DNA from: CAYVUB01 sp964454675
GTDB taxonomy: Bacteria > Bacteroidota > Bacteroidia > Flavobacteriales > Flavobacteriaceae
Assembly (NCBI GenBank): GCA_964454675.1
Contig: CAYVUB010000033.1
Location: forward strand, 1 to 30,073
Direction of reading: 5' to 3'
Length of the DNA: 30,073 nucleotides
The position numbers and the translations under genes are program-made. Shown here in pieces: positions 1 through 5,990 of the stretch. Below the pieces are notes generated by a model, which was not told the DNA's origin, made no database searches, and saw only the letters and a program-made list of their open reading frames with translations. Positions within the stretch are counted from its first letter, which is position 1. Each line of letters opens with the position of its first letter.

Positions 1-605
1 ATTGCCGGAATAGTCAAAAGTCCCATAAAATGGACACCAAACGACAAACCAATCACAAACGCAATCAACACCAACCAACGATTACCACGTGGTTCATCCA
101 TATCTTGTTCCCAACGCAATGCGAGCCAAAATAAGATAGCCATAATCAACGTAGCCATAGCATACACCTCAGTTTCCACCGCATTAAACCAGAACGAATC
201 GGTAAACGTAAACGCCAAACTTCCCACCAAAGCACTACCCAAAATGGCAATTTGTTGATTGTTGGTCATCTCGCCATCTTGTGCCACTAATTTTTTTAGA
301 AGCAACGTGATAGTCCAAAACATAAACAATATGGTAAAAGCACTTGCTGCGGCACTCATCATGTTGAGCATCATGCCTATTTGTGAAGGCTCAAGGGCAA
401 ACGTTGAAAAGAATGCACCAAACATTTGAAACAGCGGTGCTCCCGGCGGATGCCCAACCTGTAGCTTTGACGAGGTTAAAATATACTCACCGGCATCCCA
501 AAAACTTACGGTAGGCTCAATAGTTAATGCATAAGTGATAAAGGCAACTGCAAATGAGAACCAGCCTAATATGGTATTCCACTTTTTAAAGTTGAAATGT
601 GTCAT
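1..605 (-). CDS. DUF2723 family multi-pass membrane protein (partial, N-terminal 201 residues)
   Basis: The reading frame starts with ATG at 605 and runs leftward out of the window, so only the N-terminal part is present. Visible are a first membrane helix (about residues 10-28), then WDAGE at 36-40 and the motif GHPPGAPLF at 51-59, followed by several hydrophobic helices (about 80-105, 120-140, 170-190). The WDxGE and GHPPGAP signatures are characteristic of DUF2723 (TMEM260-like) proteins of Bacteroidota. These are large integral membrane proteins related to protein O-mannosyltransferases and are thought to act in glycan transfer at the cytoplasmic membrane; the substrate here is unknown. 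The gene diverges from the tRNA-Gln gene. The family assignment is firm; the transferase function is inferred from the family. Confidence 0.85.
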   Translation of the reverse strand, partial: MTHFNFKKWNTILGWFSFAVAFITYALTIEPTVSFWDAGEYILTSSKLQVGHPPGAPLFQMFGAFFSTFALEPSQIGMMLNMMSAAASAFTILFMFWTITLLLKKLVAQDGEMTNNQQIAILGSALVGSLAFTFTDSFWFNAVETEVYAMATLIMAILFWLALRWEQDMDEPRGNRWLVLIAFVIGLSFGVHFMGLLTIPA

Positions 606-710
606 ATAATCAAATGTTTGTTTGAAACGGCGAATTTAAGAATAAATAAATAAGGGTTTCGCATTTTTAAGTAAACCTTAAGGCATTAATGTTATTTTAT
701 TGAAAAAATG

Positions 711-741
711 TTTGTGCAAATAAAACTTTGTAGTAAATTTG
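711..741 (+). promoter_or_regulatory. Bacteroidota-type promoter of tRNA-Gln
   Basis: TTTG at 711-714 is followed after 19 bp by TAAATTTG at 734-741. This matches the Bacteroidota consensus TTTG and TAnnTTTG with a spacer of about 19 bp. The mature tRNA begins 17 bp downstream, which fits a short 5' leader. Confidence 0.7.
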
Positions 742-758
742 CATCCTCATTTAGAGAT

Positions 759-831
759 TGGTCTATGGTGTAACTGGCAACACGTCTGGTTTTGGTCCAG
801 AAGAGTCTAGGTTCGAGCCCTAGTAGACCAA
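759..831 (+). tRNA. tRNA-Gln (anticodon TTG)
   Basis: A cloverleaf can be folded by eye. The acceptor stem is TGGTCTA at 759-765 paired with TAGACCA at 824-830. The anticodon stem TCTGG/CCAGA encloses the loop TTTTGGT at 790-796 with anticodon TTG at 792-794. The T arm CTAGG/CCTAG encloses TTCGAGC at 812-818. The discriminator base is A831. CCA is not encoded: the next bases are CAG. A promoter lies upstream and a terminator directly downstream, so it appears to be a single-gene transcript. Confidence 0.96.
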
Positions 832-840
832 CAGAATGTA

Positions 841-875
841 TCCCGATTTAGAAATAAGTCGGGATTTTTTGTTTT
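841..875 (+). terminator. Rho-independent terminator of tRNA-Gln
   Basis: TCCCGATTT at 841-849 pairs with AAGTCGGGA at 856-864 (one wobble pair), followed by a T tract from 865. Confidence 0.85.
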
Positions 876-922
876 ATCAAAATTAAACAGGCGAGAAGTT
901 TATGCTGAGCGAAGTCGAAGCA

Positions 923-941
923 AGCCCTGGTAGACCAACAG
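923..941 (+). repeat. Duplicated 3' end of tRNA-Gln
   Basis: Nineteen bases at 923-941 match the tRNA-Gln 3' end and first flanking bases (816-834) with one mismatch. The match covers the end of the T arm, the 3' acceptor strand, the discriminator and the CAG that follows. No D arm or anticodon arm is present. It may be a decayed second tRNA-Gln gene or a scar of integration at the tRNA 3' end. The 20 bases just before it (903-922) resemble a palindromic intergenic repeat often seen in Flavobacteriia. Confidence 0.75.
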
Positions 942-945
942 ATTT

Positions 946-978
946 AATCCTAATCATTTATTTGGTTAGGATTTTTTT
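946..978 (+). terminator. Second terminator following the duplicated tRNA 3' end
   Basis: AATCCTAA at 946-953 pairs with TTAGGATT at 966-973 (two more pairs close the loop), followed by a T run. It sits at the same distance from the tRNA-end copy as the true terminator sits from the real tRNA, supporting a relic tRNA transcription unit. Confidence 0.7.
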
Positions 979-1032
979 GTTTTATGGAGTGGGTTAATCA
1001 ATATTTTGTGATTAAAAATTGACAGAACCCAC

Positions 1033-1082
1033 TTAATTTAAGACATATTTGTAGTCTATCATGGTCAACACTAAGCAGAGTT
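1033..1082 (-). pseudogene. C-terminal fragment of a DUF6686-like gene
   Basis: On the minus strand this stretch reads MIDYKYVLN followed by a stop at 1033-1035. It matches the C-terminus DIDYKCVLN of the intact DUF6686-like protein at 2944-3291. The similarity continues weakly into the 3' flank. The rest of the gene is not adjacent; a piece matching its middle lies at 1820-1930. I read these as two remains of one decayed copy that has been interrupted or replaced in the middle. Confidence 0.7.
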
Positions 1083-1118
1083 AAAAGTAAAGAACCAAAT
1101 ATTTGGCTCTTTAGTGTT
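1067..1118 (-). terminator. Nested hairpin downstream of the 128-residue membrane protein
   Basis: An inner hairpin AAAGA-A-CCAAAT / ATTTGG-C-TCTTT (1089-1112) lies within an outer pair AACACTAA (1067-1074) / TTAGTGTT (1111-1118), which shares two bases with it, so the two pairings are alternatives. On the minus strand the inner hairpin is followed by a T-rich stretch. It is a plausible terminator for leftward transcription. Confidence 0.5.
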
Positions 1119-1148
1119 GTTTATGTGCAAATTAGTTTACTCTTTTGA

Positions 1149-1535
1149 TTATAATGTCATAAAAAATGACAAAAAATGAAGTACTATTATAGATTTGTAA
1201 ATATTATTACCAAGTTTTTCATTGCTCACAAAATATCCCAAATATAGAAGATAGCCAATATTTAGAAAACTAAAAATAATTCCGAGAACTCTTACTTCTT
1301 TAAATAAGAAAATAACCCCAATAGCAAAGGTTGCTGAAATTATTATATTGGATATGGTTTTAAATTTATTTTCTTTGAACATTAGTAATTTGGACGGAAA
1401 AAAATAAAAACTAAACAAAATTAAAACAATTGTTGTAACTACTTTTGGAGTTTCATCTTGTTGTGTAAAAAATACTAAAAAAACGCCTATAATTAATATT
1501 GCTAAATCTATTTTAAATATCTTACTTTTAAACAT
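1149..1535 (-). CDS. Small membrane protein, 128 residues, possible immunity protein
   Basis: I do not recognise the family. The protein is almost wholly hydrophobic, with about four predicted membrane helices (roughly residues 9-25, 32-50, 60-80 and 84-102) and lysine-rich short loops. It is very AT-rich compared with the flanking operons. The ATG at 1535 begins 4 bp after the stop codon (1540-1542) of a small Gly/Ala/Pro-containing peptide frame, the arrangement expected for a bacteriocin or toxin followed by its membrane-bound immunity protein. The immunity role is inferred only from size, topology and position. The sequence itself shows no catalytic motif. Confidence 0.6.
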   Translation of the reverse strand: MFKSKIFKIDLAILIIGVFLVFFTQQDETPKVVTTIVLILFSFYFFPSKLLMFKENKFKTISNIIISATFAIGVIFLFKEVRVLGIIFSFLNIGYLLYLGYFVSNEKLGNNIYKSIIVLHFLSFFMTL

Positions 1536-1539
1536 AATT

Positions 1540-1617
1540 CTAAAAATAACATTTGTTTATACATTCTGCGGCAATCCAGGCTACAGTAGGTCCTGGTGCT
1601 ATAAAAAATTGAGCCCC
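1540..1617 (-). pseudogene. Fragment of a bacteriocin-like or toxin-tail peptide
   Basis: On the minus strand a frame ends ...IAPGPTVAWIAAECINKCYF, with TAG at 1540-1542. It is closed upstream by a stop at about 1620 and has no ATG, so it is a 3' fragment. The sequence is rich in Ala, Pro and Gly and carries two Cys. The following membrane-protein gene starts 4 bp downstream. It overlaps the end of the 74-residue membrane protein gene in another frame. I cannot name a family. Confidence 0.4.
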
Positions 1618-1823
1618 ATTTTATCCAATCTGTTTAGTATTACTAAAAGTAACAGCATTGCCGCACAAAGGTAATACCCTATTTTTGCCGTTTTCCTTTC
1701 GGGAAAATTAAATATTTTATGCGACATAATTTTCGGGTTAAAAATCTCTTTAACAATTCTTAATAATTGTAATATAAGCACTAAAGAAAAAATTAATATT
1801 ACAAGATAATTCATATTAATCAT
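1599..1823 (-). CDS. Small two-helix membrane protein, 74 residues
   Basis: The protein has two hydrophobic segments (about residues 6-24 and 48-66) joined by a basic linker and no recognisable domain. Its ATG at 1823-1821 overlaps the TGA (1820-1822) of the decayed DUF6686-like reading frame, an ATGA overlap that normally marks translational coupling. The coupled partner here is a broken gene, which suggests recent recombination. It is very AT-rich. It could be an immunity protein or an orphan fragment; coding status is moderately supported by length and composition. Confidence 0.45.
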   Translation of the reverse strand: MINMNYLVILIFSLVLILQLLRIVKEIFNPKIMSHKIFNFPERKTAKIGYYLCAAMLLLLVILNRLDKMGLNFL

Positions 1824-1950
1824 TTATTAAAAGCATTCAGTCGCAACTTTTGTTCCCAATAATTGGCATCAATTTTTGAAATAAGCACCTTGAATTCTTT
1901 AAACTGAGCTGTACTGAGCTCAAGGTGGGTGAAACCAAAAGCAGATAAAG
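1820..1950 (-). pseudogene. Middle fragment of a DUF6686-like gene
   Basis: The minus-strand translation contains QFKEFKVLISKIDANYWEQK, closely matching QFKEFKMFLSKIDSSYWEQK in the intact gene at 2944-3291. After WEQK the frames diverge within a few codons and the fragment stops at 1820-1822. The N-terminal Cys-containing part of the intact protein is missing and the reading frame runs directly into a hairpin at 1940-1977. The copy is therefore truncated at both ends. Confidence 0.75.
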
Positions 1951-1977
1951 AACTGAACGTTTTGCTCTTTATCTGCT
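1940..1977 (-). terminator. Strong hairpin terminator after the 148-residue membrane protein
   Basis: AGCAGATAAAGA at 1940-1951 and TCTTTATCTGCT at 1966-1977 form a perfect 12-bp stem with a 14-nt loop. It lies just beyond the stop codon (1991) of the leftward gene, and the minus strand continues with TTTTGG. It probably ends the peptide/membrane-protein transcript. Confidence 0.7.
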
Positions 1978-1990
1978 ATTATTATGTGTG

Positions 1991-2437
1991 TTACACTGTT
2001 GTTACAGTATTAATTTTTCGTAAACTAATGTATTGGCTATTAGAGTACTTTGTCATAGATAATGAAAATCTTATTAAATCGATGAGAATATAAAGAGCTA
2101 AAATAAAATAAATTGATTTTTGAAATAACGTAAATTTAGACAAAAATGGGCTTAATATCAAAAGTAAAAACCATACAATTAATTTTATGGTTTTATTTTT
2201 AGTTTTAAAATTTACAATTTCCAATACAATTGTTTCCTCTTTATCTAAAATTATCTCTACAGGTTGTGATTTATACCAGTCTAATTTTATGTAAACAAAA
2301 TTATGTGTTTTTTCCGTTTTTAACTCAATTGTTTCATTGTTAGAAATTTCGCAGGCTTTAGTATCATTCAGATATACCGAAATTTTCCTGAATTGATTAT
2401 TAAAACTTTTATTTCGTATTAACTTTATTTTCCCCAT
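1991..2437 (-). CDS. Two-helix membrane protein with N-terminal beta-rich domain, 148 residues
   Basis: I chose ATG at 2437, which lies 5 bp after the stop codon (2443) of the bacteriocin-like peptide frame. An upstream in-frame extension to 2563 would only read the peptide gene in a wrong frame, giving an implausible Cys/Arg-rich sequence. The N-terminal part (about residues 1-80) is polar and beta-rich, resembling a small carboxypeptidase-regulatory or PEGA-like domain. Residues 82-105 and 108-128 look like two membrane helices. The close coupling to a Gly/Ala-rich peptide gene suggests an immunity or accessory protein for it, but no family was recognised. Confidence 0.6.
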   Translation of the reverse strand: MGKIKLIRNKSFNNQFRKISVYLNDTKACEISNNETIELKTEKTHNFVYIKLDWYKSQPVEIILDKEETIVLEIVNFKTKNKTIKLIVWFLLLILSPFLSKFTLFQKSIYFILALYILIDLIRFSLSMTKYSNSQYISLRKINTVTTV

Positions 2438-2442
2438 AGATA

Positions 2443-2734
2443 TTAATTTTGGGCGGCATGTACAGTTGCTTGAATGGTAGCATTTAATGCTGAATTGCAA
2501 AGACCAAATGCAACAGCGCCGCCAATAGCACCTGCAGTTGCTCCTAATTTTGCATCGCCCCAAGCTCCTTGTGCGTCACTTACTGCGCAACCAACCCATG
2601 CCGGGATTCTATAAGCACTCAAATCGTTGCTAAATCCATTATTTTCAAATATCTAAGCAACTTTGTATGATACTCTCAACCATCGTCAACAAGGTAAACA
2701 TAAAAATAAAGACTAACAAAAACCAAATCTTCAA
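2443..2734 (-). pseudogene. Frameshifted bacteriocin-like peptide gene
   Basis: The minus strand from 2652 to 2443 encodes a Gly/Ala-rich peptide with segments IPAWVGC, GATAGAIGGAVAFG and ATIQATVHAAQN before TAA at 2443-2445. This frame has no ATG and is closed by TAG at 2653-2655. In the frame one base away, an ATG at 2701 (or TTG at 2734) begins a hydrophobic leader-like sequence ending in SIIQSCLDI, with TGA at 2645-2647. Deleting one base near 2646-2650 would fuse leader and peptide into one protein of about 95 residues. The repeated small-residue GxxxG spacing and two Cys are reminiscent of class II bacteriocins, but this is by appearance only. It may be a true frameshift or a sequencing error. 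Confidence 0.5.
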
Positions 2735-2790
2735 TTAAAAGTTTTTAACACAACTAATTGTTAATAAGTTTTTTGCGATTTTTACACCCT

Positions 2791-2831
2791 GCAACGTATT
2801 GCTGCGTCTAAGTATTACGGAAAAACCGTAA
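2791..2831. promoter_or_regulatory. Paired dyads upstream of the peptide gene
   Basis: TTACGG at 2815-2820 and CCGTAA at 2826-2831 form a perfect 6-bp inverted repeat around five A. A second short dyad, GCAA (2791-2794) and TTGC (2799-2802), lies beside it. They are 60-100 bp upstream of the bacteriocin-like frame. They could be an operator or a leader hairpin; the role is unknown. Confidence 0.35.
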
Positions 2832-2943
2832 TTTTTGGCAGGATAACACATTAAATTTTAACATTTTTTTAAGATATGTTTTGCGGGAAATTTTATAAAT
2901 GATTTTTAATCAATAATTTACATGATTAATAAAATCAACCCGT

Positions 2944-3291
2944 TTAATTCAAAACACATTTATAGTCTATATCGTCAACATTAAGCAATGTTTTATTCTT
3001 TTTAAGAAATACCAGCGTTTTTAATTCTTCAATTTCCTGCCGGTTAAACATCAGGATTAAGTTGGGCTGTAATGACGGGATAGGTATTTTTCTTTTAAAT
3101 TTTGCACAGGCATATTTTTGTTCCCAATAGCTGCTGTCAATTTTTGAAAGAAACATCTTGAACTCTTTAAACTGACTTTCACCAAATTCCAGATAGATAT
3201 TATTAAATTCCAGATGGTAAACTTTACATGCTTCGCAAATGGAAAGCTCGCCGCTTTTTACTTTTATCAGGGATTTTATTTGATGACACAT
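2944..3291 (-). CDS. DUF6686-like small protein, 115 residues
   Basis: A small soluble protein with a CxxC pair near the N-terminus (CEAC, residues 19-22) followed by HLEFNNIYLEF and YWEQK, and ending DIDYKCVLN. This resembles the DUF6686 family of Bacteroidota; my confidence in the family number is moderate. No enzymatic motif is visible. A remote similarity to transcription or metal-binding proteins cannot be judged. It starts 15 bp after the reductase gene stop and is the last gene of the five-gene iron-associated operon. A decayed second copy lies at 1033-1950, showing that the locus has been duplicated. Confidence 0.7.
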   Translation of the reverse strand: MCHQIKSLIKVKSGELSICEACKVYHLEFNNIYLEFGESQFKEFKMFLSKIDSSYWEQKYACAKFKRKIPIPSLQPNLILMFNRQEIEELKTLVFLKKNKTLLNVDDIDYKCVLN

Positions 3292-3306
3292 ACGCTCTTT
3301 TTTTGA

Positions 3307-5493
3307 TTAATAACAATCTGACTTAATTTGTTTGGCATACACATTCAGTGGTTTTTTATTGAATGTCAAACAAATATTGCCCAAAGTTTCCATAACGTCG
3401 TGATTCATCTTTAAAGACCCGCAAATCATAATGACAGCATTATTTTCAAGACTTTCAGCTATAAATTTGGCATCGCGCTCTATCAACTTTTGAACATAAA
3501 GATGCTTGTCATATTGTGAAAATGCCAAATGAAACTGAGATATTTTTTTGGTTTCAAGTGCTTTTTCAATGTCTGACTTATAAATATCCAAAGATGTTTC
3601 GTGACGCAAACCATAATACAAATGTGTTTCAATTGATTTTGAATTTTCATGAATCATTCCCAAAAACGGCGCAATTCCGGTGCCGTTGGCGATAAGAATA
3701 ACACGTTTGGCTTTCTTTGGAAAATGAAACGAAGCATTTGAAATAATCCTGGCTTGAAACGTTTCGCCAAGGTTCAATGAATTTAAAAAATTTGAACCGA
3801 TACCATAAGGATGCAATTTCACGCTCAATTGTATGTTGCCGTTTATTTTTCCTATGGAATACATACGTTCCAAAACATCATTTTTTGGATAAACAGCCAG
3901 TAAATCACCCGATTGAAATGCTTTTTTACGCTTCGGTTTTAAAGTAATTAAAAACGTGTTGTCAACCTGATGTTGCACATCGGTTTTGTGAATAATCTCA
4001 AACGATGAGGTTTTGGGTTTTGGCAGATTAAAATCGATGGCAAGGTTTTCCAATCCTTCGGTTTCATTAAACAGTGTTAACCATTGTTGAAACGCATCAA
4101 TTGATTTGTCATTGACTGTAAATGGCTGCAAAACCTGAGTTGCATTGGTTTTTTTAAGAAATGCATCGTTCACATCAAAAGCAAATTTGCAATAATCCGG
4201 ATATGCCATAGAGCCAAATCCAACTACGGAAAATTTGAAATTTTGCTTTTGCCGGGTTTTTTCTAAGAGTTTTAAAAATTTATTGGCATTGGTTGGCGCA
4301 TCACCTTGGCCGTAAGTTGCCGTAATGACGATGATATGTTCTGCTTTTTTAAAAACCTTATAATTATTGAGTTCTGTGATATATACTTTTTTACCGGATT
4401 TTATAAGGTGTTCATAGACTTTATTGGCAAACGTAATTGTGCTGCCATTTTCAGAACCTACGAGAATGATGTAGTTACATTGCTGCTTTTTATAAGTATT
4501 CTTAAGTTTGGATTTTTGACGTTTGATGGTCATCGCAAACCCTGAATAAATGAAAAACAGAATATTAACACAGGCAATTGCTAAGATTATTGACCAAACA
4601 ATACTGCCTTTTCCGGTGTGAAGAACGATACTTAAATTTGAAAAAAATGCTACCAACGGATATGCTTGTTCACTTATGATGCTTCCGTCAAATTGATTGA
4701 CAAAAAGCTCTTTGTCTTTTAATTTTAAAACAAAATAATCCTCGATATCATCAGAAAACGGAAACTCAACGGTTTTGACATCTTTAAGTTTTATGGTGTT
4801 AAAAACGGCAAATTCCTTAATGTTTTGCTTTGGCATTTCGGTAAATGAATCATGATCTACAGTATGCGAAATCGTATCTTTTGGCAGTACATCAAAGCGC
4901 AGTAATGATAAATATACGCCGGTTATAGTGATGATAATAATGGGAATCAATGACAGCCTGCCCAAAACCACATGCCAGTACTGATTAAAATTTTCGTTGA
5001 TGATTTTTGAGAAAAACCGTTTAAAACTACGTTGCCGTTTGATGATTAAAATACTTCCCGAAACGGCAATCAAGAAGAGTAAAAATGAACATACACCTAC
5101 AAAAACACGCCCGGTACTTTTTAAAAACAACGACCTGTGCAGGTTGGTCATAAACTGAAAAAATGATGATTTTGGGATAGGATTACCCAGATAGTCTCCA
5201 TTATTCGGGTTGATATAGCCGGTTAATGCATTGCCATCATCTGTAATAACCGATGCTAAAACAAATCCGTTGGCATCTATATCAATGGTTATGGTTTCGG
5301 GGTATCTTGTTGTGACCGCTTCAAGTGTTTGTGCAAGTGTAATCTTGTTGAAATTACCGGTTTTATACGGACGTATTTGCTCTGAAATGGGTTCAAAAGC
5401 CAAAACAATTCCGGTTACGGAAGCCAATAAAATGAACAAAAAAGAAGATACAGCCAACGCTAAGTGACTGTATCTCCATATAGAAATGGTCAT
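3307..5493 (-). CDS. PepSY-transmembrane / flavodoxin / FAD-NAD(P)H reductase fusion, 728 residues
   Basis: Residues 1-325 form a PepSY-associated membrane module with helices near 10-33, 128-151, 175-198 and 297-320, and histidines (H10, H119, H174, H292) that could bind heme. Residues about 340-475 are a flavodoxin domain, with an FMN loop around GSENGSTITF (347-356), then TATYGQGDAP (391-400) and FGSMAYPDYC (426-435). Residues about 500-728 are a diflavin-reductase module with RMYS at 543-546 (FAD) and GTGIAPF at 604-610 plus a CGSLKMNHDV segment (NADPH). The likely job is to pass electrons from cytoplasmic NAD(P)H through FAD and FMN across the inner membrane to ferric iron or heme-bound substrates. 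It sits next to a TonB receptor/HmuY pair and behind DUF2271, a frequent PepSY partner. Confidence 0.88.
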   Translation of the reverse strand: MTISIWRYSHLALAVSSFLFILLASVTGIVLAFEPISEQIRPYKTGNFNKITLAQTLEAVTTRYPETITIDIDANGFVLASVITDDGNALTGYINPNNGDYLGNPIPKSSFFQFMTNLHRSLFLKSTGRVFVGVCSFLLFLIAVSGSILIIKRQRSFKRFFSKIINENFNQYWHVVLGRLSLIPIIIITITGVYLSLLRFDVLPKDTISHTVDHDSFTEMPKQNIKEFAVFNTIKLKDVKTVEFPFSDDIEDYFVLKLKDKELFVNQFDGSIISEQAYPLVAFFSNLSIVLHTGKGSIVWSIILAIACVNILFFIYSGFAMTIKRQKSKLKNTYKKQQCNYIILVGSENGSTITFANKVYEHLIKSGKKVYITELNNYKVFKKAEHIIVITATYGQGDAPTNANKFLKLLEKTRQKQNFKFSVVGFGSMAYPDYCKFAFDVNDAFLKKTNATQVLQPFTVNDKSIDAFQQWLTLFNETEGLENLAIDFNLPKPKTSSFEIIHKTDVQHQVDNTFLITLKPKRKKAFQSGDLLAVYPKNDVLERMYSIGKINGNIQLSVKLHPYGIGSNFLNSLNLGETFQARIISNASFHFPKKAKRVILIANGTGIAPFLGMIHENSKSIETHLYYGLRHETSLDIYKSDIEKALETKKISQFHLAFSQYDKHLYVQKLIERDAKFIAESLENNAVIMICGSLKMNHDVMETLGNICLTFNKKPLNVYAKQIKSDCY

Positions 5494-5504
5494 ACTTGGG
5501 AATC

Positions 5505-5984
5505 TTAATTAGGCATCATCCGCACATAACGGATGTAGCCTTTACCTTCTTTTTTACTGTTTACATTTGCTGATGTGAGTTCAAATTCTACATCTTTTAC
5601 ATGGTATTCCTGATCTTCAACAGCAGTTTCAAAACGAATGCTGTAGCCTGTATCAATCTTTGAATTTTCAATTTCTATGATATTGATACTGCGTTCGCCA
5701 CCGGAAACAGTTGCGCCTGTTATAGCATCAATATTTGTACGTTTTTTACCATAAAATTTCCACCATTGTGTTACGGTATGGTACCATTCGGCATCGTCAC
5801 CTTGTACATAAAGCGTTTTTTCATAATCCCCTTTTGGGTTGATTAACGAAATGACGATATATGCGCCTTCACCGGAATAGTTGGTAAGCTGAATCATGCA
5901 TTTGTATTTTTTTGATTCGGGTTTTATGCTGAACGATGCAAAAATCAATGCAACTACAAGTACAATAAGGATTTTGATTTTCAT
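5505..5984 (-). CDS. DUF2271 family exported protein, 159 residues
   Basis: A signal peptide is visible (residues 1-18, ending FASFSIKP). It is followed by a compact beta-rich domain with NYSGEGAYIVISLINPKGDY, DDAEWYHTVTQWWKFY and a GATVSGG stretch. These are features of DUF2271 proteins, small periplasmic proteins usually encoded next to PepSY membrane reductases. The gene lies 11 bp upstream of the PepSY fusion stop-to-start junction in the same operon and is presumably a periplasmic partner of that reductase. The biochemical role of DUF2271 is not established. Confidence 0.8.
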   Translation of the reverse strand: MKIKILIVLVVALIFASFSIKPESKKYKCMIQLTNYSGEGAYIVISLINPKGDYEKTLYVQGDDAEWYHTVTQWWKFYGKKRTNIDAITGATVSGGERSINIIEIENSKIDTGYSIRFETAVEDQEYHVKDVEFELTSANVNSKKEGKGYIRYVRMMPN

Positions 5985-5990
5985 AGTTTA

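Noticed and set aside
2438..2563. Longer N-terminus for the membrane protein at 1991-2437
   Set aside because: The extension is Cys/Arg-rich because it reads the peptide gene in the wrong frame. The ATG at 2437, 5 bp after the peptide stop, fits better.
4306..5467. Small plus-strand frames within the PepSY reductase gene
   Set aside because: They are antisense shadows without start context or motifs.
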